Source: Strigamia acuminata
Lineage: Eukaryota; Arthropoda; Chilopoda; Geophilomorpha; Linotaeniidae
Assembly: GCA_949358305.1 (NCBI GenBank)
Contig: OX442314.1
Span: 52,397,162-52,461,161, forward strand
Length of the DNA: 64,000 bases
Direction: 5' to 3'
Positions 43,174 to 54,044 of the stretch are shown in pieces (position 1 is the stretch's first letter; every line of letters starts with the position of its first letter). The translations under genes and the position numbers were made by a program. A model generated the notes under the pieces. The model had not been told where the DNA came from, ran no database searches, and saw only the letters and a program-made list of their open reading frames with translations.

Positions 43174-43994
43174 TGTGGTGAGCAAAAGGGATAAATATTC
43201 CCCCCCAAGTGAATATTTGCCCTTTGACTCACTGCAACAGACGGGTCATTCCTCTCGTGTTGGCTCCGCCTCTCCCTGAGCAGGTGTGTGCCCCGAGGGG
43301 AGTGAGGTGTCGGGTGGCAAGCCCCCATTGGCTGCGCCGGCCCCTCACACTGACCCATAAAAGGGAGAAATTCCCGCCAAAAGACAGAACTTACACAAAC
43401 GACACCAAGAACACAGCAACTACCTCACCGTCATGCCAACTTCAACTACAAGTTAGGATTGATCGAGGATCGCTGAGTAAAGTGCAAACTGTAACTCTCA
43501 CGAAGTCACTTGCGAGCTATTCCTGCGAAAGCACGAGAATAGCCCTTGTGAAATCGCCCAGAATAATCGCCCAGACGATTATTCGCCGAAGTAAGTGTCC
43601 GAGTGCTTTGTAGGGAACCCCAAAGTTCCTAGACGAGGCCTCTGCGACGCTAAACCAAACCCTAGACAACAGGCACGGATAGAAGACTCGAAAGAGCATT
43701 CCACCGCGTCCGTGACGACGAATCCGTGACGAATTTACGACAACTCGAGACGCCGCCTTTGTTCCGTCGACCACGCGAAACCGACGACGCCATCTTGAGA
43801 AATCCTTTGTTCGACGCTGACCACGTCGACTCTAGAATTATTACTAAGTGTATTTTAAGGCCTTCAAGCCTACTGAATAAATTACTTGTTCATTTAAATA
43901 CATTTGGTATTCATTTGGGTATTTGCATAATTGATCACAGGTAAAGTATTACACGTCAGCGCTATTTAAACCTATCACCAGGTAGGACGCGACA
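43174..43994 (+). repeat. Solo LTR of the element D family
   Basis: An 821-bp LTR (TGTGGTGAGC...GACGCGACA) flanked by the 4-bp duplication AACT (43170-43173 and 43995-43998). It contains ATTGG, a TATA-like CATAAAAGG (43356-43364) and AATAAA (43877-43882). It matches the LTR at 51166-51986 at the three sites where that LTR differs from the one at 45161-45931. Confidence 0.9.
43356..43364 (+). promoter_or_regulatory. TATA-like core promoter of the element D LTR
   Basis: CATAAAAGG lies about 30 bp after an inverted CCAAT box (CCATTGG, 43325-43331). The diverged LTR at 62694 has the same arrangement with a perfect TATAAAAGG (62871-62879). Confidence 0.6.
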
Positions 43995-45160
43995 AACTCA
44001 AAATGATTCAGTTTTGGATTGACCTCATTTTGGCTATTTAGCTTATATGAAACTGTTAGCAATTCGAGTGACTCACTCATCATCTCCTCGGTGACGAGTT
44101 AACTGACACTACTTACTACGTCCAAAGATACAAAAAAAATTGTCTACGTCAGAAAATTGATTATGAAATGTAACGGAAATAAAATTCATGAATTATTGAT
44201 CATTGCAAGCATTCAAAACGCAAAACGTTTCAGTTTTCTATTATAAATATTGATTTGGAAAGTCCAGTAAAAGAAATAAACTTGTCTTTATTTCTACGTT
44301 TAAATATTTTGATGGTTTGCTTGCCAAGAAGAGATTTAACCACCTTACCATTGGTGTGGTTTTTTAACAGCGGTCCAGACAACCTTAGCCTTGACCCCTG
44401 TATCGAGAAACAAACGCCCACATGCTTTTTCCACTGAATTTTAAGCGTCTTCAAGCACCTGGTGAGCAAACTTAAAAACACTGAATGACTGTAATTTCTT
44501 CTTCGTTGTGGGCGTACCAACAAGACAGAATGAATAATAAATAAAACGTTCTAAATGTAAATTTCAAACATAAACTGTACTAGACGCCAACTGTACTCTG
44601 TTGCAGCAGCACGCACAATATGTCGTAGGTAAGTTAGCTTTTAAACGTAATGGTTGATACAACTTGGAAATAAGTTTAGGAAGACACAGCCGTACTAACC
44701 AATTACAATTTTATTATATTAAGTTTTAATTCATTTTGTAAGTTGCTAAACTGTTTTGTCATGTAAGAAAGTACAAAATGTCAGAACCAATTCAATGATT
44801 TGTTTCTCAAACTTTGTTTTGAATTGATCGTCCGACTGTTTACTGATAGTTGCTTAGTCACTTGCTTCCAACTGCTGTGACGATTTGCCAACCGTAGAGT
44901 TGTGAAGCACAAAACTCAAATTAACTGTGACCGCTTGGCCACCCAAGGGTCACCTGCGTCACTGTCACACACTGCCCAATGGCTCCAAGGTCGTCCCGCC
45001 ATTGGGAAGCATTATGACCTAGTGTAGGGAAGGAGGGAGCTGACTGTGAGTGGTGTAGAGGCCAACAACCCAATCTGGAGTCTCTGTCTCATTATTGACG
45101 TGAGCATGCTTCCCCTCGTCCCCAAGTTGCCATTTATTTTATATTTTTTCCGAAATTTTT
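43995..45160. repeat. Duplicated flank Y, first copy
   Basis: This sequence of about 1.16 kb recurs at 51987-53152, nearly identical (for example 44047 T versus 52039 A). It follows the solo LTR here and the 3' LTR of element D in the second copy. Its last part (about 44920-45130) resembles relic LTR sequence also seen at 59720-60260. There is no supported gene. Confidence 0.9.
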
Positions 45161-45931
45161 TTGACTCACTGCAACAGACGGGTCATTCCTCTCGTGTTGG
45201 CTCCGCCTCTCCCTGAGCAGGTGTGTGCCCCGAGGGGAGTGAGGTGTCGGGTGGCAAGCCCCCATTGGCTGCGCCGGCCCCTCACACTGACCCATAAAAG
45301 GGAGAAATTCCCGCCAAAAGACAGAACTTACACAAACGACACCAAGAACACAGCAACTACCTCACCGTCAGGCCAACTTCAACTACAAGTTAGGATTGAT
45401 CGAGGATCGCTGAGTAAAGTGCAAACTGTAACTCTCACGAAGTCACTTGCGAGCTATTCCTGCGAAAGCACGAGAATAGCCCTTGTGAAATCGTCCAGAA
45501 TAATCGCCCAGACGATTATTCGCCGAAGTAAGTGTCCGAGTGCTTTGTAGGGAACCCCAAAGTTCCTAGACGAGGCCTCTGCGACGCTAAACCAAACCCT
45601 AGACAACAGGCACGGATAGAAGACTCGAAAGAGCATTCCACCGCGTCCGTGACGACGAATCCGTGACGAATTTACGACAACTCGAGACGCCGCCTTTGTT
45701 CCGTCGACCACGCGGAACCGACGACGCCATCTTGAGAAATCCTTTGTTCGACGCTGACCACGTCGACTCTAGAATTATTACTAAGTGTATTTTAAGGCCT
45801 TCAAGCCTACTGAATAAATTACTTGTTCATTTAAATACATTTGGTATTCATTTGGGTATTTGCATAATTGATCACAGGTAAAGTATTACACGTCAGCGCT
45901 ATTTAAACCTATCACCAGGTAGGACGCGACA
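45161..45931 (+). repeat. Element D 5' LTR, truncated at its left end
   Basis: It begins inside the LTR at TTGACTCACTGC, joined to flank Y through a run of T residues. It differs from the solo and 3' LTRs at three noticed positions (CAGGCC, TCGTCC and CGGAACC in this copy). Confidence 0.9.
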
Positions 45932-45933
45932 CG

Positions 45934-45951
45934 TGGGGGCCTGTCCGGGAT
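45934..45951 (+). other. Primer binding site, tRNA-Pro type (element D)
   Basis: TGGGGGCCTGTCCGGGAT, 2 bp after the LTR, differs at one base from the element A site. Confidence 0.85.
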
Positions 45952-46001
45952 TTAGAAATAAATCTCAAACTGAACTTGTGATCTCTTTTAAAAATAACCA
46001 A

Positions 46002-49000
46002 ATGAAAATGTCAGACAAAGACGAACAATCCGCGTCTGAAACCGAGCAACCTATGCTCAGAAAGAGAAACAGGACCTCCGACTACCACCAAAGGTCGGGC
46101 GGTCCAGTTCCAGAACAATCCGCTAAGGCGAAAGCCCGAGCGAACAAACAAAAAGTGAATACGCAGAAAAAGGAGCAAGCTGCATCGCTCGCGGCCCACC
46201 ATGGGCCAGAGCGAGAGCGGATTCCCTTGAATACGCAAACCTTCGAAGATACCGATACAGAAGTTCCAGAAAATTGCGAAGAAATTCACGAACAATCAAC
46301 CGAACGAGTATCGATATTAGTGGCCGAGGAGACACACAAAACTCCGAGGCAAACAAATACAATCGGCACCAATGGACCAAACTCCAGTATGGAACCAAGG
46401 CGGGACCCCGATAACTCCCCAAGTTACGGCGAGACCTGCCTCCGTTTCCCCCGAAGTAACCCATCGCCACCAGTGGATCAAACTCTTGTGCGAGACCAGG
46501 GCGGGACCCCGATAACTTCCCAAGTTACGGCGAGGCCTGCCTCGGTTTCCCCTGAAGTGGCCCATTTAATACGGCTAGAACAAACTCCGCGGCGAGGCAG
46601 GAGCGGGACCCCGATAACCCCCCAGGTTACGGTGCGACCTGCTTCAGTCTCTCCCGAGATAGCCCACCTGATACGGCTAACACAACAAGCGACCCGACTG
46701 AAAGCAGCGATAGACATTCCAGTAGGGACGTCGGTCTGGGAATCGATTACTCTACTCACTGATGCTATCTGTATGGCCCAAGCCGCAACGCCAGTCGCAA
46801 CACCAGCAGCGGAGACGCCCATGCAACAAGAAACGCCAAGTGAAATAGGCGGTTTTGTACCCGACCCCCAAAAAGCCCTTTACAAAGCCCGCGAAAAGGC
46901 TCGAGAAGAAGCGAGATTGGAAACAATAAATCGGCAACAAAAATTGAGCGCAGAAAGAAGACAACTTTGGAGGGAAGAAGAAGAAAAACAACAACGCGAC
47001 AAAAGGACAGCCGAGCGAACGGAAAGAATAATACAAAAAATGAGAGGAGACCAGGAAGCCGAGATAAAGCAAGAATGGAACGTCACCGTAGAAGGAAAGC
47101 ATAAAAAAGCCCAAGACTACAAGGACCAATTCCGAGAACTCCTGGCGCAACATAAAATGGAAAAGCTGCAAAAATTACGAGAAGAAGCCATAATTCAGCA
47201 CCAAAAGTGGGAAGAACAATACCATGAAAGAATGAAAGCTGAAAAGGCTAGAAAGGAAAAAGAACAATTCCTGAGAGAGCAGGAAGAATGGGAGCGAGAA
47301 AGATGGAGAGAAGAATATGAAGCTAAAAAACAAGCTATAATTGATGAACAGAAAAGATGGGAAGCCGAGAATTGGAAAAAAGAAACAGAGAAATTCCAAA
47401 GAAAATACGAACAAGACATTTCGAAGAGAAATAAAAGAGAGAAAGACCAAAAAATGAACCAAAAGCCCCCCTGTGGCTCTGACATCGAAACAAGAGAGCG
47501 CAGAACAAAGCCAACGAAAGCGGCAAAATTAGGAAGATCCCAAGAGGAAGACCGACTGGAACCGAAATCAAGAGACCGTCACCCCTCGAAGAGATCCGAA
47601 ACTGGAGCGACCACTAATGCTTCACTCGATTGGAAGAATACAAATAAGGACCGCGAAGGCCCAGAGAATGAAGAAACTAAATGGCATTCTTTTTGTGGGA
47701 GCAGCGACGGAAGGGAGCCGCCGCCATCCGGAAGCCAGAAAAAGCCACAAGATGGCGATGAAGTTCCACCTAGAGGAGCGGAGAATCGCCCCCATGGCGA
47801 CCCCTCCGACCCCTCCGACTCGTCGGACGACGACCACCCAAGTCGGTCGTCCACGAGGGGAAATCGAACAGGCAGGGACGGCGACCAACGCCGACCCGAC
47901 CCCACAAGCACCTCAAACCGATCTTCCCGGAGCTGTCATCCTCGCTCACAAAAGAGAAAGGAGTTCGTAACCAATCCCAAGCCGCATGCCGACAAGCAAA
48001 CGACAAAGGACAACAGAAAGGAAACATCGAGTAGAACTAAAACACTACTAAGTTGCCTCAAGTCTGAATTTGAAAATTATAAACACAAGCCAAAGAAAAA
48101 AGCTCGAGACAGAAAAGCAACGCTTCTTTCGTGTCCAAGCCACACCGAAGTAACGAGCGAGGCCAGCCACCTGACCAAGCTGTTAACAAAAGCACCAGAC
48201 AGCAAGACTGTACAGAACAAGAATTTTCCTATTCGTGACCAGTCATTACAAATCCCACCAACCACGGGGAATCAACATCAGCCAGTAACAACTGAAAGAC
48301 CAGCAGTGAGTGACACAGGGCCGCCAATAAAAATGGAGAAGGCCCCGCTCTCGCTAGAAGAGAATTTAACAAAAACAGTCTTTTCTCTTTCGGGAAGAAT
48401 AAACTGCGACCAAAGCGGAAACAAAACGCTAAACGATGTACGGGTTTCTACACTGACTCCACTGCCAATCGTGAATATTTGTGATGAGCATGGACAAACA
48501 AATAAGGCAGGGCAAGCAATATTAGAACCAATGAAAAAAATTAAAGATTTGTTGCCGAAAAATTCGAATGACAAACCAGAGCGTTTGCAAGATGACCAAT
48601 CAAGTCCTCATCAAGAAACTGACCAACAAAAACCGCCCGACGTAACTCCAGCCCAACCGGAGCAAGCGATTTCGGAGAGGGAGGAAGCAGAAGAAACCAC
48701 TTCTGAAAATGATAAAACACATCATCCTCACCGTTCCAAACAGAAATGTGACGAAAATCATCCCGAGCGAGAAGACAGACAATGGAATCGATTGTTATCC
48801 CCAATGATCAAATATAAATCCACCCCCTGTCTAAATGAAAGGAAAAAACTAAAACACTGCGTTCATGAGCCTAACCAATCAAGCACGTTGCATAATCCCA
48901 AAGCTGACTGTCAAATTAGGGCCTCTTCACGCAGCCCGATAAAAACCAGAGCAACGATGAAACAAAAACAGCTAGAAAAAATGGCTCAACCACCTCCAGT

Positions 49001-51134
49001 TGGGACCTTACAAACTCCTCAAGTTACTAAGCTCACCAGAACGCAAAACCGAAAAGAAAGACGAAAAAAGACAAGAGAAAAAAAGAACCGACTGGCGCAG
49101 AGTCAAGCAGCCAATTGTGAACCATTTGCAATGAAGCGCCGACCGCCCGATCTCACTATGAGGTCCCACAATAAAGAGTTTGTTGCTAACCGCTCCTTCT
49201 CAGAGCTCAAGAGAGCGAATCAGTTAGACGAAGACATCTTGGGAGGGGAGGAGATAAAGAAAGCAACAATAATTTTGGAAGAAAATCAAGAAAGGCCAAA
49301 AAGAGAAAAAGGAGCATTAAAAACAGATTGTGAGCAAGACAAACTATGTCCAAACTTCAAGGACAGTTGGAGTGAGCCAGACAGCACTAGAATGATAGCA
49401 GTGCAGTCAACTCTGAAGAAACAGACCCTCTGTTTGTTACACGAGCTCCCGCTGGCCAGCCACCCAGACAGGGCACAGACCCATTATCGAGCCAAAAAAC
49501 TAGTGTGTTGGCCGAGGATGAGAAAAAACACTTCTTATCTCATTGGACAATATCCCCAAGATGTTGCCACTGGGCGGATTAAGACCTGTGCCCTCGCTAA
49601 ACGCTTTGCTGAGGAGATCACAGAGAATTTATTCGATGCAGCAATGAGATTCAAATTCAAGAAAAAAGCATTATCAGACAATGACACGCAATTTGTCATT
49701 AAAATATGCAAAGATTTCGGTGACAAATTAAAGAATATCCAGAGCAAAACATATGGATATGGGTACAAGTGGAATCAAAACATGATTGCACGGATTTTCG
49801 ACAGACTTGAGAAAATTCACAATTTGGAAACGGATCTTCCATTCACGGACTCCGAAGCTAAGGACCATGTTTGGAAAGAAATTCACAAACTGCCCAGCGC
49901 AGCCAAGGGTACCGCTGCCAGTCAGGCAGTTCAAAGAGACAGTTCCGACATGAGCAGAGCTGGACAAGGCGACGATACTCACAAACTGTTGCAAATAGTC
50001 CACAACTACAAATTAGAACCTATAGATGTGGATTGGCTGACACATTATTGGCCAGAGGTTTCCCCGGAGACGTGGTTAGAGATTCAGACAAAATCAAAAC
50101 ATATTCACTGCTGGACCGAGACTTTGATAACGCTGCCAACAAAGAATTTAAATGGAGACCCAACCCTAATGGGATCCGGCCGCACCAAGCACCAGACACA
50201 AAGCAAAGCCGATACAGCCCCCTTAATCGAAAATTCAATGACGGAAGCCCCAATGGATGATGAACGACATCTGGTAGAGTTATCAAACGAGAAGTGGGGC
50301 GGTCGATTAACCCCAATTGACCCAGTCATCGTTCAAGCGAGAAATATTCGCCCACGAGTCTGTGAGAAGATAAACCCTATCAACATTAACCAGCAACGTG
50401 ACAATAATACAAACAGCCGGCAGAATCCCAATTGCAACAAACTCAAGACTTTTCTTCGTGAAATGGAAAACGCCAAAGTCGCCGTCGCCACTTTGTCCAA
50501 TACGGACTTGGCCCAAGATTGCCATATAAAACAAGCTATGGCTGTTTGGACCACCGTTAATCGAGAGGGTATAAGCATACCTCCATCATTGAGCGACATG
50601 TGGAGCCGGATTGTCCCCTCAACAAGCAACATCCACTATGGTTTGACACACGACGGAGACCGACTGTCCCGGCCAATTACATCAGATAGCCAACAGCCAA
50701 CCGGTCCCTGGTGTGTCATTTTACCACTTGCAGTTGAGCCCTCGACAACTTCACCATCAACTAACAATCGGGAGCGACAAGACTCATCGCAGAACTCACA
50801 GGATCAACCCAGAGTACCGAGAACAACAAAGTCAATTCCAACTCATACGGCTAGCCCATTTGTACTGACCATTGCCATAGAGACATCGGCCACCCACAAC
50901 GACAGTGGAACTCTCATTGTATTCCTCACTCATTGGAGGCATACACAGACCGAAACAACATGCAAACCAAAAAATAAGCATGTTTGGTTCTCCATGAGTG
51001 AGCAAGGCAACCCATGTTCTATTTCCAACGGAAACCAATTATTCCCGACACCACACATCCCGGCATCAGCCTTAAGTTTTGATTATACGTTACCACGGGC
51101 TGAGAGCTGGAGGAGAGTTAGGGATCGCTTGTGA
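46002..51134 (+). CDS. Element D ORF, about 1710 residues, Gag-like plus integrase relic, no RT
   Basis: The first ATG in the long open frame is 46002 (MKMSDKDEQ); the frame ends at TGA 51132-51134. The N-terminal region has a roughly 34-residue tandem repeat (GTPITSQVTARPASVSPEVA type, about 46400-46690). A very long Glu/Lys/Arg coiled coil follows (about 46860-47460), then a basic Pro/Ser/Asp-rich part. At residue about 1144 HPDRAQTHYRAKKLVCWPRM resembles the integrase zinc-domain start. At about 1224 ALSDNDTQFVIKICKDF resembles the second catalytic block, but the Glu block is replaced. At about 1289 VWKEIHKLPSAAKG matches element A's integrase tail (VWRESHILSNAAKG). Protease, RT and RNaseH are absent. 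About 400 unrecognised residues end the protein. It is uninterrupted over more than 5 kb, so coding has probably been maintained. Confidence 0.75.
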   Translation: MKMSDKDEQSASETEQPMLRKRNRTSDYHQRSGGPVPEQSAKAKARANKQKVNTQKKEQAASLAAHHGPERERIPLNTQTFEDTDTEVPENCEEIHEQSTERVSILVAEETHKTPRQTNTIGTNGPNSSMEPRRDPDNSPSYGETCLRFPRSNPSPPVDQTLVRDQGGTPITSQVTARPASVSPEVAHLIRLEQTPRRGRSGTPITPQVTVRPASVSPEIAHLIRLTQQATRLKAAIDIPVGTSVWESITLLTDAICMAQAATPVATPAAETPMQQETPSEIGGFVPDPQKALYKAREKAREEARLETINRQQKLSAERRQLWREEEEKQQRDKRTAERTERIIQKMRGDQEAEIKQEWNVTVEGKHKKAQDYKDQFRELLAQHKMEKLQKLREEAIIQHQKWEEQYHERMKAEKARKEKEQFLREQEEWERERWREEYEAKKQAIIDEQKRWEAENWKKETEKFQRKYEQDISKRNKREKDQKMNQKPPCGSDIETRERRTKPTKAAKLGRSQEEDRLEPKSRDRHPSKRSETGATTNASLDWKNTNKDREGPENEETKWHSFCGSSDGREPPPSGSQKKPQDGDEVPPRGAENRPHGDPSDPSDSSDDDHPSRSSTRGNRTGRDGDQRRPDPTSTSNRSSRSCHPRSQKRKEFVTNPKPHADKQTTKDNRKETSSRTKTLLSCLKSEFENYKHKPKKKARDRKATLLSCPSHTEVTSEASHLTKLLTKAPDSKTVQNKNFPIRDQSLQIPPTTGNQHQPVTTERPAVSDTGPPIKMEKAPLSLEENLTKTVFSLSGRINCDQSGNKTLNDVRVSTLTPLPIVNICDEHGQTNKAGQAILEPMKKIKDLLPKNSNDKPERLQDDQSSPHQETDQQKPPDVTPAQPEQAISEREEAEETTSENDKTHHPHRSKQKCDENHPEREDRQWNRLLSPMIKYKSTPCLNERKKLKHCVHEPNQSSTLHNPKADCQIRASSRSPIKTRATMKQKQLEKMAQPPPVGTLQTPQVTKLTRTQNRKERRKKTREKKNRLAQSQAANCEPFAMKRRPPDLTMRSHNKEFVANRSFSELKRANQLDEDILGGEEIKKATIILEENQERPKREKGALKTDCEQDKLCPNFKDSWSEPDSTRMIAVQSTLKKQTLCLLHELPLASHPDRAQTHYRAKKLVCWPRMRKNTSYLIGQYPQDVATGRIKTCALAKRFAEEITENLFDAAMRFKFKKKALSDNDTQFVIKICKDFGDKLKNIQSKTYGYGYKWNQNMIARIFDRLEKIHNLETDLPFTDSEAKDHVWKEIHKLPSAAKGTAASQAVQRDSSDMSRAGQGDDTHKLLQIVHNYKLEPIDVDWLTHYWPEVSPETWLEIQTKSKHIHCWTETLITLPTKNLNGDPTLMGSGRTKHQTQSKADTAPLIENSMTEAPMDDERHLVELSNEKWGGRLTPIDPVIVQARNIRPRVCEKINPININQQRDNNTNSRQNPNCNKLKTFLREMENAKVAVATLSNTDLAQDCHIKQAMAVWTTVNREGISIPPSLSDMWSRIVPSTSNIHYGLTHDGDRLSRPITSDSQQPTGPWCVILPLAVEPSTTSPSTNNRERQDSSQNSQDQPRVPRTTKSIPTHTASPFVLTIAIETSATHNDSGTLIVFLTHWRHTQTETTCKPKNKHVWFSMSEQGNPCSISNGNQLFPTPHIPASALSFDYTLPRAESWRRVRDRL

Positions 51135-51165
51135 ACACCCCGTGTTCAAAGCTGGGGGAAGGACG

Positions 51166-51986
51166 TGTGGTGAGCAAAAGGGATAAATATTCCCCCCCAA
51201 GTGAATATTTGCCCTTTGACTCACTGCAACAGACGGGTCATTCCTCTCGTGTTGGCTCCGCCTCTCCCTGAGCAGGTGTGTGCCCCGAGGGGAGTGAGGT
51301 GTCGGGTGGCAAGCCCCCATTGGCTGCGCCGGCCCCTCACACTGACCCATAAAAGGGAGAAATTCCCGCCAAAAGACAGAACTTACACAAACGACACCAA
51401 GAACACAGCAACTACCTCACCGTCATGCCAACTTCAACTACAAGTTAGGATTGATCGAGGATCGCTGAGTAAAGTGCAAACTGTAACTCTCACGAAGTCA
51501 CTTGCGAGCTATTCCTGCGAAAGCACGAGAATAGCCCTTGTGAAATCGCCCAGAATAATCGCCCAGACGATTATTCGCCGAAGTAAGTGTCCGAGTGCTT
51601 TGTAGGGAACCCCAAAGTTCCTAGACGAGGCCTCTGCGACGCTAAACCAAACCCTAGACAACAGGCACGGATAGAAGACTCGAAAGAGCATTCCACCGCG
51701 TCCGTGACGACGAATCCGTGACGAATTTACGACAACTCGAGACGCCGCCTTTGTTCCGTCGACCACGCGAAACCGACGACGCCATCTTGAGAAATCCTTT
51801 GTTCGACGCTGACCACGTCGACTCTAGAATTATTACTAAGTGTATTTTAAGGCCTTCAAGCCTACTGAATAAATTACTTGTTCATTTAAATACATTTGGT
51901 ATTCATTTGGGTATTTGCATAATTGATCACAGGTAAAGTATTACACGTCAGCGCTATTTAAACCTATCACCAGGTAGGACGCGACA
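51166..51986 (+). repeat. Element D 3' LTR
   Basis: An 821-bp LTR, identical as far as I can see to the solo LTR at 43174-43994, and followed by the same AACTCAAAATG flank. Confidence 0.92.
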
Positions 51987-53152
51987 AACTCAAAATGATT
52001 CAGTTTTGGATTGACCTCATTTTGGCTATTTAGCTTATAAGAAACTGTTAGCAATTCGAGTGACTCACTCATCATCTCCTCGGTGACGAGTTAACTGACA
52101 CTACTTACTACGTCCAAAGATACAAAAAAAATTGTCTACGTCAGAAAATTGATTATGAAATGTAACGGAAATAAAATTCATGAATTATTGATCATTGCAA
52201 GCATTCAAAACGCAAAACGTTTCAGTTTTCTATTATAAATATTGATTTGGAAAGTCCAGTAAAAGAAATAAACTTGTCTTTATTTCTACGTTTAAATATT
52301 TTGATGGTTTGCTTGCCAAGAAGAGATTTAACCACCTTACCATTGGTGTGGTTTTTTAACAGCGGTCCAGACAACCTTAGCCTTGACCCCTGTATCGAGA
52401 AACAAACGCCCACATGCTTTTTCCACTGAATTTTAAGCGTCTTCAAGCACCTGGTGAGCAAACTTAAAAACACTGAATGACTGTAATTTCTTCTTCGTTG
52501 TGGGCGTACCAACAAGACAGAATGAATAATAAATAAAACGTTCTAAATGTAAATTTCAAACATAAACTGTACTAGACGCCAACTGTACTCTGTTGCAGCA
52601 GCACGCACAATATGTCGTAGGTAAGTTAGCTTTTAAACGTAATGGTTGATACAACTTGGAAATAAGTTTAGGAAGACACAGCCGTACTAACCAATTACAA
52701 TTTTATTATATTAAGTTTTAATTCATTTTGTAAGTTGCTAAACTGTTTTGTCATGTAAGAAAGTACAAAATGTCAGAACCAATTCAATGATTTGTTTCTC
52801 AAACTTTGTTTTGAATTGATCGTCCGACTGTTTACTGATAGTTGCTTAGTCACTTGCTTCCAACTGCTGTGACGATTTGCCAACCGTAGAGTTGTGAAGC
52901 ACAAAACTCAAATTAACTGTGACCGCTTGGCCACCCAAGGGTCACCTGCGTCACTGTCACACACTGCCCAATGGCTCCAAGGTCGTCCCGCCATTGGGAA
53001 GCATTATGACCTAGTGTAGGGAAGGAGGGAGCTGACTGTGAGTGGTGTAGAGGCCAACAACCCAATCTGGAGTCTCTGTCTCATTATTGACGTGAGCATG
53101 CTTCCCCTCGTCCCCAAGTTGCCATTTATTTTATATTTTTTCCGAAATTTTT
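51987..53152. repeat. Duplicated flank Y, second copy
   Basis: Second copy of 43995-45160, ending at the T run near 53152, after which the sequence is unique (AAAATCAAAGCAG). Confidence 0.9.
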
Positions 53153-53871
53153 TAAAATCAAAGCAGATTTAACACCAGCTGCATTTCAAAAGTGATTCTA
53201 TTATCTTTGTCTTGAATTCAATATCAAAAACTTTAAGTATAAAATTATAAAATAAACTCGTGTTGTTTCATCTCAAGTAATAGGTTTACTAAACTGTTTT
53301 AGTATCTACTTAGCCACCTTTTAAATGCACATTGCAGGACCGGATAATGTTGACATACACAACACACACGTTCGATACAACTGTAGCCTGGTGGTGGTTT
53401 GGCACACACGCTTCGATCGGTTCTCCACTCTCCACATCGATTCATGCACAGTTGGTCAAGGCTAGATATTAGATTGCTTTATAAAAAAATTTAAAAATAG
53501 ATTACAACTATTTTGAATTTGGGTCCTTTCCTTATGATTAACTAACCCCACAGATCGGTCGCTGTTTTTGTCTTCTGTTTGTTAAACTACCAGCTGTCAG
53601 AATTGACAGTCATACACACACATTTATCCATTAATAATTCAGTTCATGATAAATAAATTACGCAGAAATCGAAGTGTTTTAATTCAGATAAGTTTTTTGG
53701 CAAAATAGACCCCACAGGGAGGTCTATTTCTCACCCTCGCACGCCAAACAGGCCTGGAGATATAAGGTTGGTGTTGAATGCACATGAGGAAGATATTATT
53801 CTGTATTGTAAGTTGATTAGTTATTTGTCTGTCTGTTCATGTGTTAGCTAGGGGTTATCCTGTCACAGAGT
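53153..53871. other. intergenic, no supported gene
   Basis: AT-rich unique sequence; nothing recognised. Confidence 0.5.
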
Positions 53872-54030
53872 ATACAGGGTGAGTCAAAAGTCTGTTTCCC
53901 TCAAATATTTCCTGAGCAATTGCATCTAGGCCAACTTTGATGAAGCGATCGTATAGGAAGTTGGGTGAGAGCAATCCAATGATGTCATCAAATTTGACTT
54001 TGAAGGCCATTTTCAAGGTCATTCACTAGC
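53872..54030. mobile_element. Possible end of a DNA transposon
   Basis: ATACAGGGTGAGTCAAAAGT and the next roughly 60 bases resemble the termini of Tc1/mariner-like or similar DNA elements. No inverted partner was found nearby, so this may be a truncated end. Confidence 0.25.
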
Positions 54031-54044
54031 TAACTTCTAAACCA

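Larger units (their letters stand above)
45161..51986 (+). mobile_element. Element D: non-autonomous LTR retrotransposon with one 5.1-kb ORF
   Basis: The 5' LTR (45161-45931) lacks about its first 50 bases because of a duplication breakpoint; the 3' LTR (51166-51986) is complete. It has a tRNA-Pro primer site, a single ORF and a purine tract (GCTGGGGGAAGGA, about 51151-51163). Protease, RT and RNaseH are absent. LTR ends and primer type resemble element A, so A-like enzymes are plausible helpers. Confidence 0.88.

Noticed and set aside
43209-43613. 134-codon ORF within the element D LTR (also at 45161 and 51201)
   Set aside because: Spans promoter and R/U5 sequence of the LTR; not conserved as a protein in the diverged LTR at 62694.
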